Shown: positions 1 to 5,041 of the stretch, piece after piece
Layout of the letters: every line of letters begins with the position of its first letter
Position numbering within the stretch: position 1 is the first letter of the stretch
Assembly: GCA_946575275.1 (NCBI GenBank)
Contig: CAMNZV010000149.1
Span: 1-5,041 of the forward strand
Direction: 5' to 3'
Origin: an uncultured Clostridium sp.
Lineage (GTDB): Bacteria > Bacillota > Clostridia > Clostridiales > Clostridiaceae
DNA: 5,041 nt
Made by a program: the position numbers and the translations under genes
The notes under the pieces: generated by a model
Database searches by the model: none
Seen by the model: only the letters and a program-made list of their open reading frames with translations
Told to the model about the DNA's origin: nothing

Positions 1-5
1 TTCAT
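1..5 (-). CDS. Probable start of a downstream operon gene (only ATG plus two bases present)
   Basis: The minus strand ends ATGAA, with ATG at 5-3. It lies 6 nt after the TAG stop of the GT4-like gene (14-12) and downstream of GGAGG. This spacing matches the rest of the operon, so a further gene beginning Met-Lys or Met-Asn is likely. Its product cannot be judged from this window. No terminator-like hairpin separates it from the glycosyltransferase gene. Confidence 0.5.
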
Positions 6-11
6 TTGTTG

Positions 12-1283
12 CTATTCCTCCAATATATTATTTAACTTGTTTACTATGTTACCCCATTCATATCTTTCATCTGATTCTGTAAAATACTGAGTCTCCTTGT
101 TATTAAGTAAATAAACAAGTTTATTGTAAATTTCATCTTTGTTATTTTCCGTTGTTACACATCTATTGTTATTTTCAACAATTTTATTTAATGGATCATC
201 TTTATCCCCATATATTACTAGTATCTTTCCAGTAGCCCCAAAATATTCGTATATTTTAGCTGGTATTTGTTTTGAATTCTTATTACCAAATAAAAGTAAA
301 ATTTCACTATTTAGAACATATTTTATTGCCTCATTAAATGAAATTCTTTTATTTACTTTACAAACTTCTAAACTTTCTAGTTCTTTTTTTATATTTATAT
401 CATCAATATTTCCAAAAAACAAAATATTTAATCTATTGTATATTAATTCATCCTTTTTCTTTATATCTTTTATAGCACTTATAAAGGGTTTTATATCTCT
501 TAGTCTTGTAAATATTTCACCTGTATAAATTAAATTTATTTTATCTTCTTTAATTAAACTTGGCTTTTCTTCTTTTAATAGTTTTTCAAAAAACTCCTTA
601 TCATATCCCCTTGTAAGAATAAAAGTTTTATCCCTTGGTATTTTATAGTTTTCTATATAGTCATTTCTATTTAACTCAGTTACAAAAATAAATTTATCTG
701 CTGTTGATATTATATTTTTTTCCATAACCTTTTCAATTCTCTTTTTAAAGAAAATAGAATCTTCCCTTGTGCTATCCTTAAGCCATGGATCACTCCAATA
801 TGTAATCCAAGGAATATTGTTAAATTGCTTTTTAATTTTGTAGGCACATAAATGAGAAGATGGTGGTTCATGCATAGAAAAAATAACATCAATATTTTCT
901 TTTTCAACTATCTCTTTCCCAATAACACTTGCGTTATTAGACCATCCATAATACATATCTGGAATGGCTAAAGAATTTTTTACGTTCTTTAAAAACTTAA
1001 ATGTATTTAAAGTTCTTAAATTTATATTGCCCCCTGAATTTTTAGGAACAAACTTATTGAATATTTTGCCACCCTTTACTTTATATATTTCAACATTTTT
1101 GTTAATTAGTTTTGCTAATTCTTCATCATAGTAAACAGAATCCTTTGGAAAATCCACAGTTAACAAAAACACTTTGTTGTCCTTAATATCACTAAGCTTG
1201 TTAAGGTATTGCAGTGTCTCTATTGCCGCAGAATTATTAATAAATGGCGAATAACATGCTATAAATAATATTCTCAATTCCAT
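12..1283 (-). CDS. GT-B fold glycosyltransferase (GT4-like), substrate unknown
   Basis: A 423-residue cytoplasmic or membrane-peripheral glycosyltransferase. The N-terminal Rossmann half begins ELRILFIACYSPF (2-14), a usual opening for GT4 enzymes. It continues with IDVIFSMHEPPSSH (131-144), the acceptor-side WITYWSDPW (159-167) and ADKFIFVTELN (195-205). The C-terminal half has INLIYTGEIFTRLRD (249-263), ILFFGN (287-292), SFNEAIKYV (315-323) and PAKIYEYFGATGKILVI (341-357). In the last, the Lys and Glu are placed as in the nucleotide-sugar binding loop of the family. There is no signal peptide or membrane helix. The family transfers a sugar from a nucleotide donor to a glycan or lipid-linked acceptor with retention. 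The neighbours suggest extension or decoration of the glycan started by the TagA-like enzyme. The ATG immediately follows the MurJ-family stop, with AAAGGGG only 3 nt away. A TTG two codons downstream is spaced better (9 nt) and would give a protein starting MRILFI. Either start leaves the protein essentially complete. Confidence 0.88.
   Translation of the reverse strand: MELRILFIACYSPFINNSAAIETLQYLNKLSDIKDNKVFLLTVDFPKDSVYYDEELAKLINKNVEIYKVKGGKIFNKFVPKNSGGNINLRTLNTFKFLKNVKNSLAIPDMYYGWSNNASVIGKEIVEKENIDVIFSMHEPPSSHLCAYKIKKQFNNIPWITYWSDPWLKDSTREDSIFFKKRIEKVMEKNIISTADKFIFVTELNRNDYIENYKIPRDKTFILTRGYDKEFFEKLLKEEKPSLIKEDKINLIYTGEIFTRLRDIKPFISAIKDIKKKDELIYNRLNILFFGNIDDINIKKELESLEVCKVNKRISFNEAIKYVLNSEILLLFGNKNSKQIPAKIYEYFGATGKILVIYGDKDDPLNKIVENNNRCVTTENNKDEIYNKLVYLLNNKETQYFTESDERYEWGNIVNKLNNILEE
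17..21 (-). promoter_or_regulatory. Ribosome binding site for the next operon gene
   Basis: GGAGG on the minus strand lies within the last codons of the GT4-like gene, 11 nt before an ATG at 5-3. It is one of the strongest Shine-Dalgarno matches in the window. It has no use unless another gene follows directly on the left. Confidence 0.65.
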
Positions 1284-2801
1284 CTACCCCTTTCTTTTTA
1301 TAAAAGCTAATAATTCCATATATTCTTCTATTTTTAATATGTACATCATAATTACATATACTATTATGCCACAAATAACCCCTATAGTTAAAGAAATAAT
1401 ATAATTTAATGTATATGTTAAACTATTAATTAAAATGATTGCTATTGCCATTATTAAGGCTGCAATTAAAATCTTAATTATTTTAAATATTAAATCATTT
1501 ATCTTAACATTACCTTCAAGTTTTATTATGCTTCTATATAATAAAACTGCTGTAATTAACATTGCTATTGAAGATGCTATAGATATACCAAGTATTCCAA
1601 ACTCCTTTGATAATACAATGGTTAATATTATATTGATTAAAACTCCTATTACACCATTTTTTGCTGTAATTCTAGTCTTTCCCATTGAAAATAAGGTTGA
1701 ATTTAACATATCCCTAATTCCAACAAAAAATATTCCGCTTGAATACCCAAGTAAAGCTAAGCTTGTCATATTAACATTGTTTTCTGTATATTCACCACGA
1801 AAATATACAATCTTTATTATATCTACTCTATAAATAATAAAACCAAATGTAATTGGAATAAGTAAAATACCTAAATAAATTAAAGTTTTTGTTAGTATGT
1901 TTAAGAATTCTTCCTTTTTGCCCTCACTTAATTTATTTGCAAGTACTGGATAAATAACATTTGTAATTGCTGTCGTTACCATTGTAGTAACAACTGATAC
2001 AAGCAACTGTGCATTATCTAAGGTAGTAATACCTCCAACTATCCCAGATGCTATCATTTTATCTACCACTAAATTTATAGAGTTAGCACCTGCACCAATT
2101 ATAACTGGAATTATTAAAAATAAGATTTTTTTAATCCTTTCATCTTTAAAATCAATAATAAATTTATATCTATATCCGTTTTTGTGTAAAGATGGTATTT
2201 GAACTGCTACTCTTAATATATTACCAATTACATTTGCAAAGGTAAGTCCATATACATTTAAATCCTTAGAAACTAATATATATATTATCATAGGTAAATT
2301 AAAAAACATACCTAAAATAGAAGGAACAACAAAATCCTCATTTACTTGAAGCAAAGCTGTAAAACAAGCATTAACTGCTAAAAACAATATGTTTATAAGG
2401 ATAATTCTAGTTAAATCTGTTGCTATACTAATAGTAAGCTCATTTGCATTATTGGTTAATAGCATAACTATTTCTCTTGGAAAAAAACTTGCAATAACAA
2501 AAATCCCCAGTGATATAATTACTAAAATATTAATAATATTATTAGCAAACTTATACATTTCATTTTTGCCTTCCTTAGCCTTTATTTTACTTAGCATAGG
2601 CAAAAATGCAGTTGATATTGCAAGACCAACTAGCATAAAGATAGTATCTGGAATTGAAGCTGATAACTTATATGCATCAGTATACTCTGACACTCCAAAA
2701 TTACTTGATATTAATATATCCCTTGCCGCCCCTATAAACTTACTTAGAAAGGCTATAACCATTACAATTGCAGTAGATTTTACTAAATTTGTTTTTTTCA
2801 T
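1284..2801 (-). CDS. murJ: MurJ/MviN family lipid-linked glycan flippase (MOP superfamily)
   Basis: A 505-residue polytopic membrane protein with about 14 hydrophobic segments, roughly at 10-30, 46-70, 88-105, 130-152, 157-177, 181-201, 224-246, 266-285, 305-325, 345-367, 380-398, 402-424, 438-460 and 466-488. Family signatures are SKFIGAARD (20-28), FGVSEYTDAY (35-44), the IP at 50-51, AFLPML (65-70) and FRGEYTENNV (334-343). MurJ moves lipid II across the membrane for peptidoglycan synthesis. Relatives in polysaccharide operons may carry other undecaprenyl-linked glycans. Compared from memory with E. coli MurJ, R24, D25 and D39 are kept (R27, D28, D42), R18 is Lys21, and the arginines at 52 and 270 appear to be missing (F55, and Asn or Leu around 263-266). 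With the flanking glycosyltransferases, this makes a surface-glycan flippase a serious alternative. The symbol reflects family naming, not a proven role. The stop codon TAG abuts the ATG of the next gene. Confidence 0.9.
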   Translation of the reverse strand: MKKTNLVKSTAIVMVIAFLSKFIGAARDILISSNFGVSEYTDAYKLSASIPDTIFMLVGLAISTAFLPMLSKIKAKEGKNEMYKFANNIINILVIISLGIFVIASFFPREIVMLLTNNANELTISIATDLTRIILINILFLAVNACFTALLQVNEDFVVPSILGMFFNLPMIIYILVSKDLNVYGLTFANVIGNILRVAVQIPSLHKNGYRYKFIIDFKDERIKKILFLIIPVIIGAGANSINLVVDKMIASGIVGGITTLDNAQLLVSVVTTMVTTAITNVIYPVLANKLSEGKKEEFLNILTKTLIYLGILLIPITFGFIIYRVDIIKIVYFRGEYTENNVNMTSLALLGYSSGIFFVGIRDMLNSTLFSMGKTRITAKNGVIGVLINIILTIVLSKEFGILGISIASSIAMLITAVLLYRSIIKLEGNVKINDLIFKIIKILIAALIMAIAIILINSLTYTLNYIISLTIGVICGIIVYVIMMYILKIEEYMELLAFIKRKG

Positions 2802-2806
2802 ATTAA

Positions 2807-2811
2807 CTCCC
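2807..2811 (-). promoter_or_regulatory. Ribosome binding site that fixes the start of the MurJ-family gene
   Basis: GGGAG on the minus strand lies 5 nt before the ATG at 2801-2799. An in-frame TTG at 2813-2811 overlaps the first base of this site, so starting there would place the Shine-Dalgarno inside the gene with nothing useful upstream. The ATG is therefore preferred, giving 505 rather than 509 residues. Confidence 0.85.
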
Positions 2812-2814
2812 AAT

Positions 2815-3522
2815 TTATCTGTTTTTAATTACCATCCATAAAAATTTTGGTATAACCCCAAGTCTTTTAATTCTAAAGGGTTCATTAATTACTCTATATA
2901 ACCATTCAAGTCCCAAGGAAATCATCCATTTAGGTGCTCTTTTTAAATTACCTGCAAATATATCAAAGCTTCCACCAACTCCCATATAAATACTACAAGG
3001 TAACTCCATAATATGTTCTTCAATAAATTGCTCTTGCTTTGGAGAACCCATTGCAACAAAAATAGCATAAGGATTAGAATTTTTAATATCTTGTAATATT
3101 TCCTCACAATTATTTATATCAAAGTATCCATTGTGACTACCTGAAATATTTAAATCCTTAAAATCCTTTTTAAGATTTTCTATGCAACTATTTAATACCT
3201 CTTCTTTAGCTCCAAGCAAATAAATCCCTTTACCAGTTTTAGATACATTTCCAATAATACTTCTCATAACTTCTATTCCTGGGATTTTAGTTTTAACAGG
3301 ATTTCTAACTATTTTTGATGCTAAAACCGTTCCAATTCCATCTGGAATAATTATAGAATAATCTTCATGGAAATTTTTATTTAATATCCTGTTGTTTAAT
3401 CCATTATAAAGAACTTCTGGATTTCCAGAAATAATATTTATTTTTTCTTTTTCTAAAATTATATTAAGTAAATCTTTAATTTCTCCATTATAAATTTTAT
3501 AACCTAAAATTTCAGTAAACAT
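2815..3522 (-). CDS. WecG/TagA/CpsF family glycosyltransferase (GT26)
   Basis: A 235-residue membrane-associated enzyme of the family that moves a sugar from a UDP donor (UDP-ManNAc in TagA, UDP-ManNAcA in WecG) onto an undecaprenyl-diphosphate-linked acceptor, in wall teichoic acid, enterobacterial common antigen or capsule synthesis. Family landmarks in order are ISGNPEVL (31-38), the acidic IPDGIG (59-64) whose D61 matches the proposed catalytic aspartate, YLLGAKEEV (101-109), GYFD (132-135), VAMGSPKQEQFI (156-167), GVGGSFDIFAG (181-191) and RAPKWM (195-200). The basic C-terminal tail LEWLYR...EPFRIKR (205-220) corresponds to the appendage linked to membrane recruitment. Length is normal and the protein appears complete. 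Ser32 stands where other members usually have Thr. The exact donor and acceptor cannot be read from sequence, so I give no symbol; tagA-like is the closest description. It lies between the TPR gene and a flippase gene in one operon. Confidence 0.93.
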   Translation of the reverse strand: MFTEILGYKIYNGEIKDLLNIILEKEKINIISGNPEVLYNGLNNRILNKNFHEDYSIIIPDGIGTVLASKIVRNPVKTKIPGIEVMRSIIGNVSKTGKGIYLLGAKEEVLNSCIENLKKDFKDLNISGSHNGYFDINNCEEILQDIKNSNPYAIFVAMGSPKQEQFIEEHIMELPCSIYMGVGGSFDIFAGNLKRAPKWMISLGLEWLYRVINEPFRIKRLGVIPKFLWMVIKNR

Positions 3523-3527
3523 TATAA

Positions 3528-3533
3528 CTCCTT
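3528..3533 (-). promoter_or_regulatory. Ribosome binding site of the TagA-like gene, overlapping the upstream stop codon
   Basis: The minus strand reads TAAGGAGTTATAATG from the TPR gene's stop to the next start. AAGGAG shares two bases with the TAA stop and lies 5 nt before the ATG. The arrangement favours re-initiation by ribosomes finishing the TPR gene. Confidence 0.85.
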
Positions 3534-4626
3534 AATTCTTCCCACTTAACATCCTATCTAATTTTTGTACAACATCATCTTGTGGATTTATTTTTTTTGC
3601 AATTTCTAAATTTAATATTGCTTCCTTTGTATCCCCTAAATTAATGTAACACATAACAATATTAGTACAAATATCTAGTTCTTTAGAAGCTTCAAAGGCT
3701 TTTTTAAAATATTTTAATGCTTCAGTATAGTTACCTAAGCAAGCATAGTTTAACCCTAATTCATTAACTACTTCAAGTATCCCAGATTCAAGTCTTAAGC
3801 TTTCATCTAAATAATATATAGCCTTATTATAATCCTGCAATTTTCTATAGCACACACCTAAATAATAATACAAAAGGGGATTACTATCAAATTCATCTAC
3901 TAATGATAAGAAACTAACTAAAGAAGCTTTCGGATTATTATGTAAATCTTCTACAGCCTTTTCATATAAAGAAATATTATTTATATCCTTTATTATACCT
4001 TTAATTTCATCTGTTACCTCTCCACCCTTATCAATATACTCATTTATTTCAACCTTTGCCCCATTATAATCATCTCTAGACTTTAAAACTAAAGCATTGT
4101 ACAAATAAGGTTCTGGCATATTAACATATATGTTTTTTCCAAAAATGCAATCTCCTAATAAAATATCAGAAAATGCAGTATCCTTCTCCCTTATTGTTTC
4201 AGCTACTATAAGATACTTCTTGTAATATTCTTCATTTTCAGTAACCTGATATAAACCCTTTAAAAGTACATATGCTTCCAAAAAATCATCTTCTTTTATA
4301 CTTTTAGCAATTAAAGACTTACCACAATCTTCACTATCTTTTATATTATTAAAAACAATAATATAATCCGACTTATATTTAATGTCCTTATCTGCTCCTA
4401 AAGCTAAAAGCATACCCTCAATTAAATAATATATGGGTAAATTGCTGATTTTCAAAGTGTTTTCTGCATTTTCGGCAACATATTTACTGCTAAGGGGCAT
4501 ATACAAATCCTTTGTAGAAAGTTTTATGCCTTTTGGTATGTTTACACTGGTTTTAAATTTTTCCCAATCTATTTCTAAAAATAATAATTTACTAAGTTTT
4601 TCTTTTATTGCACTATTATAATCCAT
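3532..4626 (-). CDS. TPR-repeat protein of unknown specific function, first gene of the glycan operon
   Basis: A 364-residue protein with no signal peptide and no membrane segment, so probably cytoplasmic. Three consecutive 34-residue tetratricopeptide repeats are clear at about 250-283 (LGVCYRKLQDYNKAIYYLDE), 284-317 (LGLNYACLGNYTEALKYF) and 318-351 (NIVMCYINLGDTKEAILNL, ending INPQD). Each shows the Gly/Ala-Tyr-Ala-Leu spacing of the family. Residues 106-140, 172-200 and 219-250 look like degenerate helical repeats. The first 100 residues carry no motif I recognise. TPRs are protein-binding scaffolds, so the fold predicts a partner but not which one. It leads an operon of glycosyltransferases and a flippase, which suggests a role in organising or regulating surface glycan synthesis; that is inference from position only. 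The start is ATG with AAGGAG upstream. Its stop overlaps the Shine-Dalgarno of the next gene, 9 nt before that ATG. Confidence 0.88.
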   Translation of the reverse strand: MDYNSAIKEKLSKLLFLEIDWEKFKTSVNIPKGIKLSTKDLYMPLSSKYVAENAENTLKISNLPIYYLIEGMLLALGADKDIKYKSDYIIVFNNIKDSEDCGKSLIAKSIKEDDFLEAYVLLKGLYQVTENEEYYKKYLIVAETIREKDTAFSDILLGDCIFGKNIYVNMPEPYLYNALVLKSRDDYNGAKVEINEYIDKGGEVTDEIKGIIKDINNISLYEKAVEDLHNNPKASLVSFLSLVDEFDSNPLLYYYLGVCYRKLQDYNKAIYYLDESLRLESGILEVVNELGLNYACLGNYTEALKYFKKAFEASKELDICTNIVMCYINLGDTKEAILNLEIAKKINPQDDVVQKLDRMLSGKN

Positions 4627-4637
4627 TTTGCACTTTA

Positions 4638-4643
4638 CTCCTT
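4638..4643 (-). promoter_or_regulatory. Ribosome binding site of the TPR gene
   Basis: AAGGAG on the minus strand lies 11 nt before the ATG at 4626-4624. The spacing is slightly long, but this is the only good Shine-Dalgarno in the leader. The GTG just upstream of the ATG is out of frame, so the ATG is the supported start. Confidence 0.75.
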
Positions 4644-4658
4644 TTTTAATTTATGTAT

Positions 4659-4687
4659 ATTATACAATAATAATAACTTATATTCTA
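4659..4687 (-). promoter_or_regulatory. Putative sigma-A type promoter for the glycan operon
   Basis: A perfect -10 hexamer TATAAT lies on the minus strand at 4664-4659. A weak -35 candidate TAGAAT (4687-4682, three matches to TTGACA) sits 17 nt upstream. The element falls between the terminator tail and the first gene of the operon, where a promoter is needed, and would give a leader of about 25-30 nt. In DNA this AT-rich a TATAAT can occur by chance and the -35 is poor, so position is the main support. No operator or riboswitch-like fold is apparent in the short leader. Confidence 0.55.
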
Positions 4688-4694
4688 TACTGCT

Positions 4695-4738
4695 AAAAAA
4701 ACAAAAAGCAAAGTACAAACTAAAAATCTGTACTTTGC
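4695..4738 (-). terminator. Rho-independent terminator after the phosphoglucomutase gene
   Basis: On the minus strand GCAAAGTACA (4738-4729) pairs perfectly with TGTACTTTGC (4717-4708). This gives a 10-bp stem with an 11-nt A/T-rich loop. It is followed at once by the T-rich run TTTTTGTTTTTTT (4707-4695). The opposite strand has no T run after the stem, so it should act only on leftward transcription from the mutase gene. Confidence 0.93.
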
Positions 4739-4759
4739 CAAATATCTAATAATAATTAA

Positions 4760-5041
4760 TTATAGATTACTTTCGATTAATTTCATTACTTCTGTCTTAA
4801 ATCCTTCAATTTCTTTATCTGCATCCTCTGCAGTTTTACCTCTTACGGCAAGATATATTTTCATTTTAGGTTCAGTTCCAGAAGGTCTTACAACAAATGA
4901 TGATCCATCTTCTAGTATGAATTTTAATACATTTGACTTAGGTAAATTAATTGTAGAAACTGTATTATTAATATAGTTTTCTTCTTTACTTAATTCATAA
5001 TCATATTTAATTGCAACCTTTGTATTATTAATACTTGTAAT
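4760..5041 (-). CDS. pgcA: Alpha-phosphoglucomutase / phosphomannomutase, C-terminal 93 residues (5' end outside window)
   Basis: Enzyme of the alpha-D-phosphohexomutase family, which interconverts glucose-6-phosphate and glucose-1-phosphate (or the mannose equivalents) in the cytoplasm and so feeds nucleotide-sugar synthesis. The reading frame is open from the right edge to a TAA at 4762-4760. Visible is the C-terminal domain 4 with the phosphate-binding signature RPSGTEPK (partial residues 52-59, bases 4888-4865), preceded by LPKSNVLKFILEDGS and followed by KIYLAVRGKT. This wording resembles the long PgcA/PGM2-type mutases (about 570-580 aa) more than the shorter GlmM or ManB types, but the catalytic serine and metal-binding domains lie outside the window. 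The symbol is therefore a best guess by type, while the superfamily is certain. A strong terminator begins 21 nt after the stop, so this gene ends its own transcription unit, though it sits beside a glycan operon that could use its product. Confidence 0.9.
   Translation of the reverse strand: MTSINNTKVAIKYDYELSKEENYINNTVSTINLPKSNVLKFILEDGSSFVVRPSGTEPKMKIYLAVRGKTAEDADKEIEGFKTEVMKLIESNL

Noticed and set aside
139..528. Plus-strand open frame of 129 codons
   Set aside because: It lies antisense inside the GT4-like gene, has no Shine-Dalgarno and encodes low-complexity Ser/Phe/Ile-rich sequence typical of the complement of an AT-rich gene.
710..907. Minus-strand open frame of 65 codons in another phase
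   Set aside because: It overlaps the GT4-like gene completely, where the main frame has conserved motifs (SMHEPPSSH, WITYWSDPW). It matches no family and has no start signal.
1435..1833. Plus-strand hydrophobic open frame of 132 codons
   Set aside because: It is antisense to transmembrane segments of the MurJ-family gene, whose A/T-rich codons produce hydrophobic antisense frames. It has no ribosome binding site.
2389..2841. Plus-strand hydrophobic open frame of 150 codons
   Set aside because: It is antisense to the N-terminal half of the MurJ-family gene, with no recognisable domain or initiation signal.
3160..3182. Inverted repeat AAAATC/GATTTT inside the TagA-like gene, considered as an attenuator
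   Set aside because: The stem is only about 6 bp and nearly all A/T, lies within conserved-length coding sequence and is explained by Lys/Asp codons.
1284..3531. Internal promoters suggested by many TATAAT-like strings
   Set aside because: Such strings are expected by chance in DNA this AT-rich. None is paired with a good -35 near a gene start, and the gaps between genes are too short to need one.
4433..4621. Plus-strand open frame of 62 codons
   Set aside because: It is antisense to the start of the TPR gene, with no Shine-Dalgarno and no known motif.
4627..4690. Riboswitch or structured leader ahead of the TPR gene
   Set aside because: The leader after the -10 is only about 25-30 nt and A/T-rich, too short for a known riboswitch class, and shows no stable hairpin.

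Overview
The window is AT-rich and every supportable gene lies on the minus strand. The coding strand is purine-rich, Shine-Dalgarno sites are strong (AAGGAG, GGAGG type), gene spacing is very tight, and the proteins are rich in Lys, Ile, Asn and Glu. Together these suggest a low-GC Firmicute, most likely Clostridium sensu stricto (a C. perfringens-like genome would fit). The genus is an inference from style and protein character; nothing here fixes the species.

Layout, read in the direction of transcription (right to left). (1) 5041-4760: the last 93 codons of an alpha-phosphoglucomutase/phosphomannomutase, followed by a clear intrinsic terminator at 4738-4695. (2) 4687-4627: a promoter-like element and a ribosome binding site. 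(3) 4626-3532: a cytoplasmic TPR-repeat protein of unknown specific role. (4) 3522-2815: a WecG/TagA/CpsF (GT26) glycosyltransferase. (5) 2801-1284: a MurJ/MviN-type polytopic flippase. (6) 1283-12: a GT-B (GT4-like) glycosyltransferase. (7) A strong Shine-Dalgarno at 21-17 and an ATG at 5-3 indicate a further gene of the same operon running off the left edge.

Genes 3 to 7 form one tightly packed operon. The gaps are 9 nt, 13 nt, 0 nt (TAG directly followed by ATG) and 6 nt. The theme is assembly of a surface glycan on a lipid carrier. The upstream phosphoglucomutase can supply hexose-1-phosphate for nucleotide sugars. The TagA-like enzyme would add a sugar to a polyprenyl-linked acceptor, and the second glycosyltransferase would extend or decorate it. 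The MurJ-family protein would flip the lipid-linked product outward. The TPR protein may scaffold or regulate, but no sequence evidence fixes its job.

I see no mobile element, CRISPR array, RNA gene or clear sign of foreign insertion. The only intergenic stretch longer than about 15 nt is 4627-4759. The most interesting point is that the MurJ-family protein appears, in an alignment made from memory, to lack arginines known to be needed in lipid II flippases. It may therefore be a flippase for another glycan. I did not find a convincing undescribed system.
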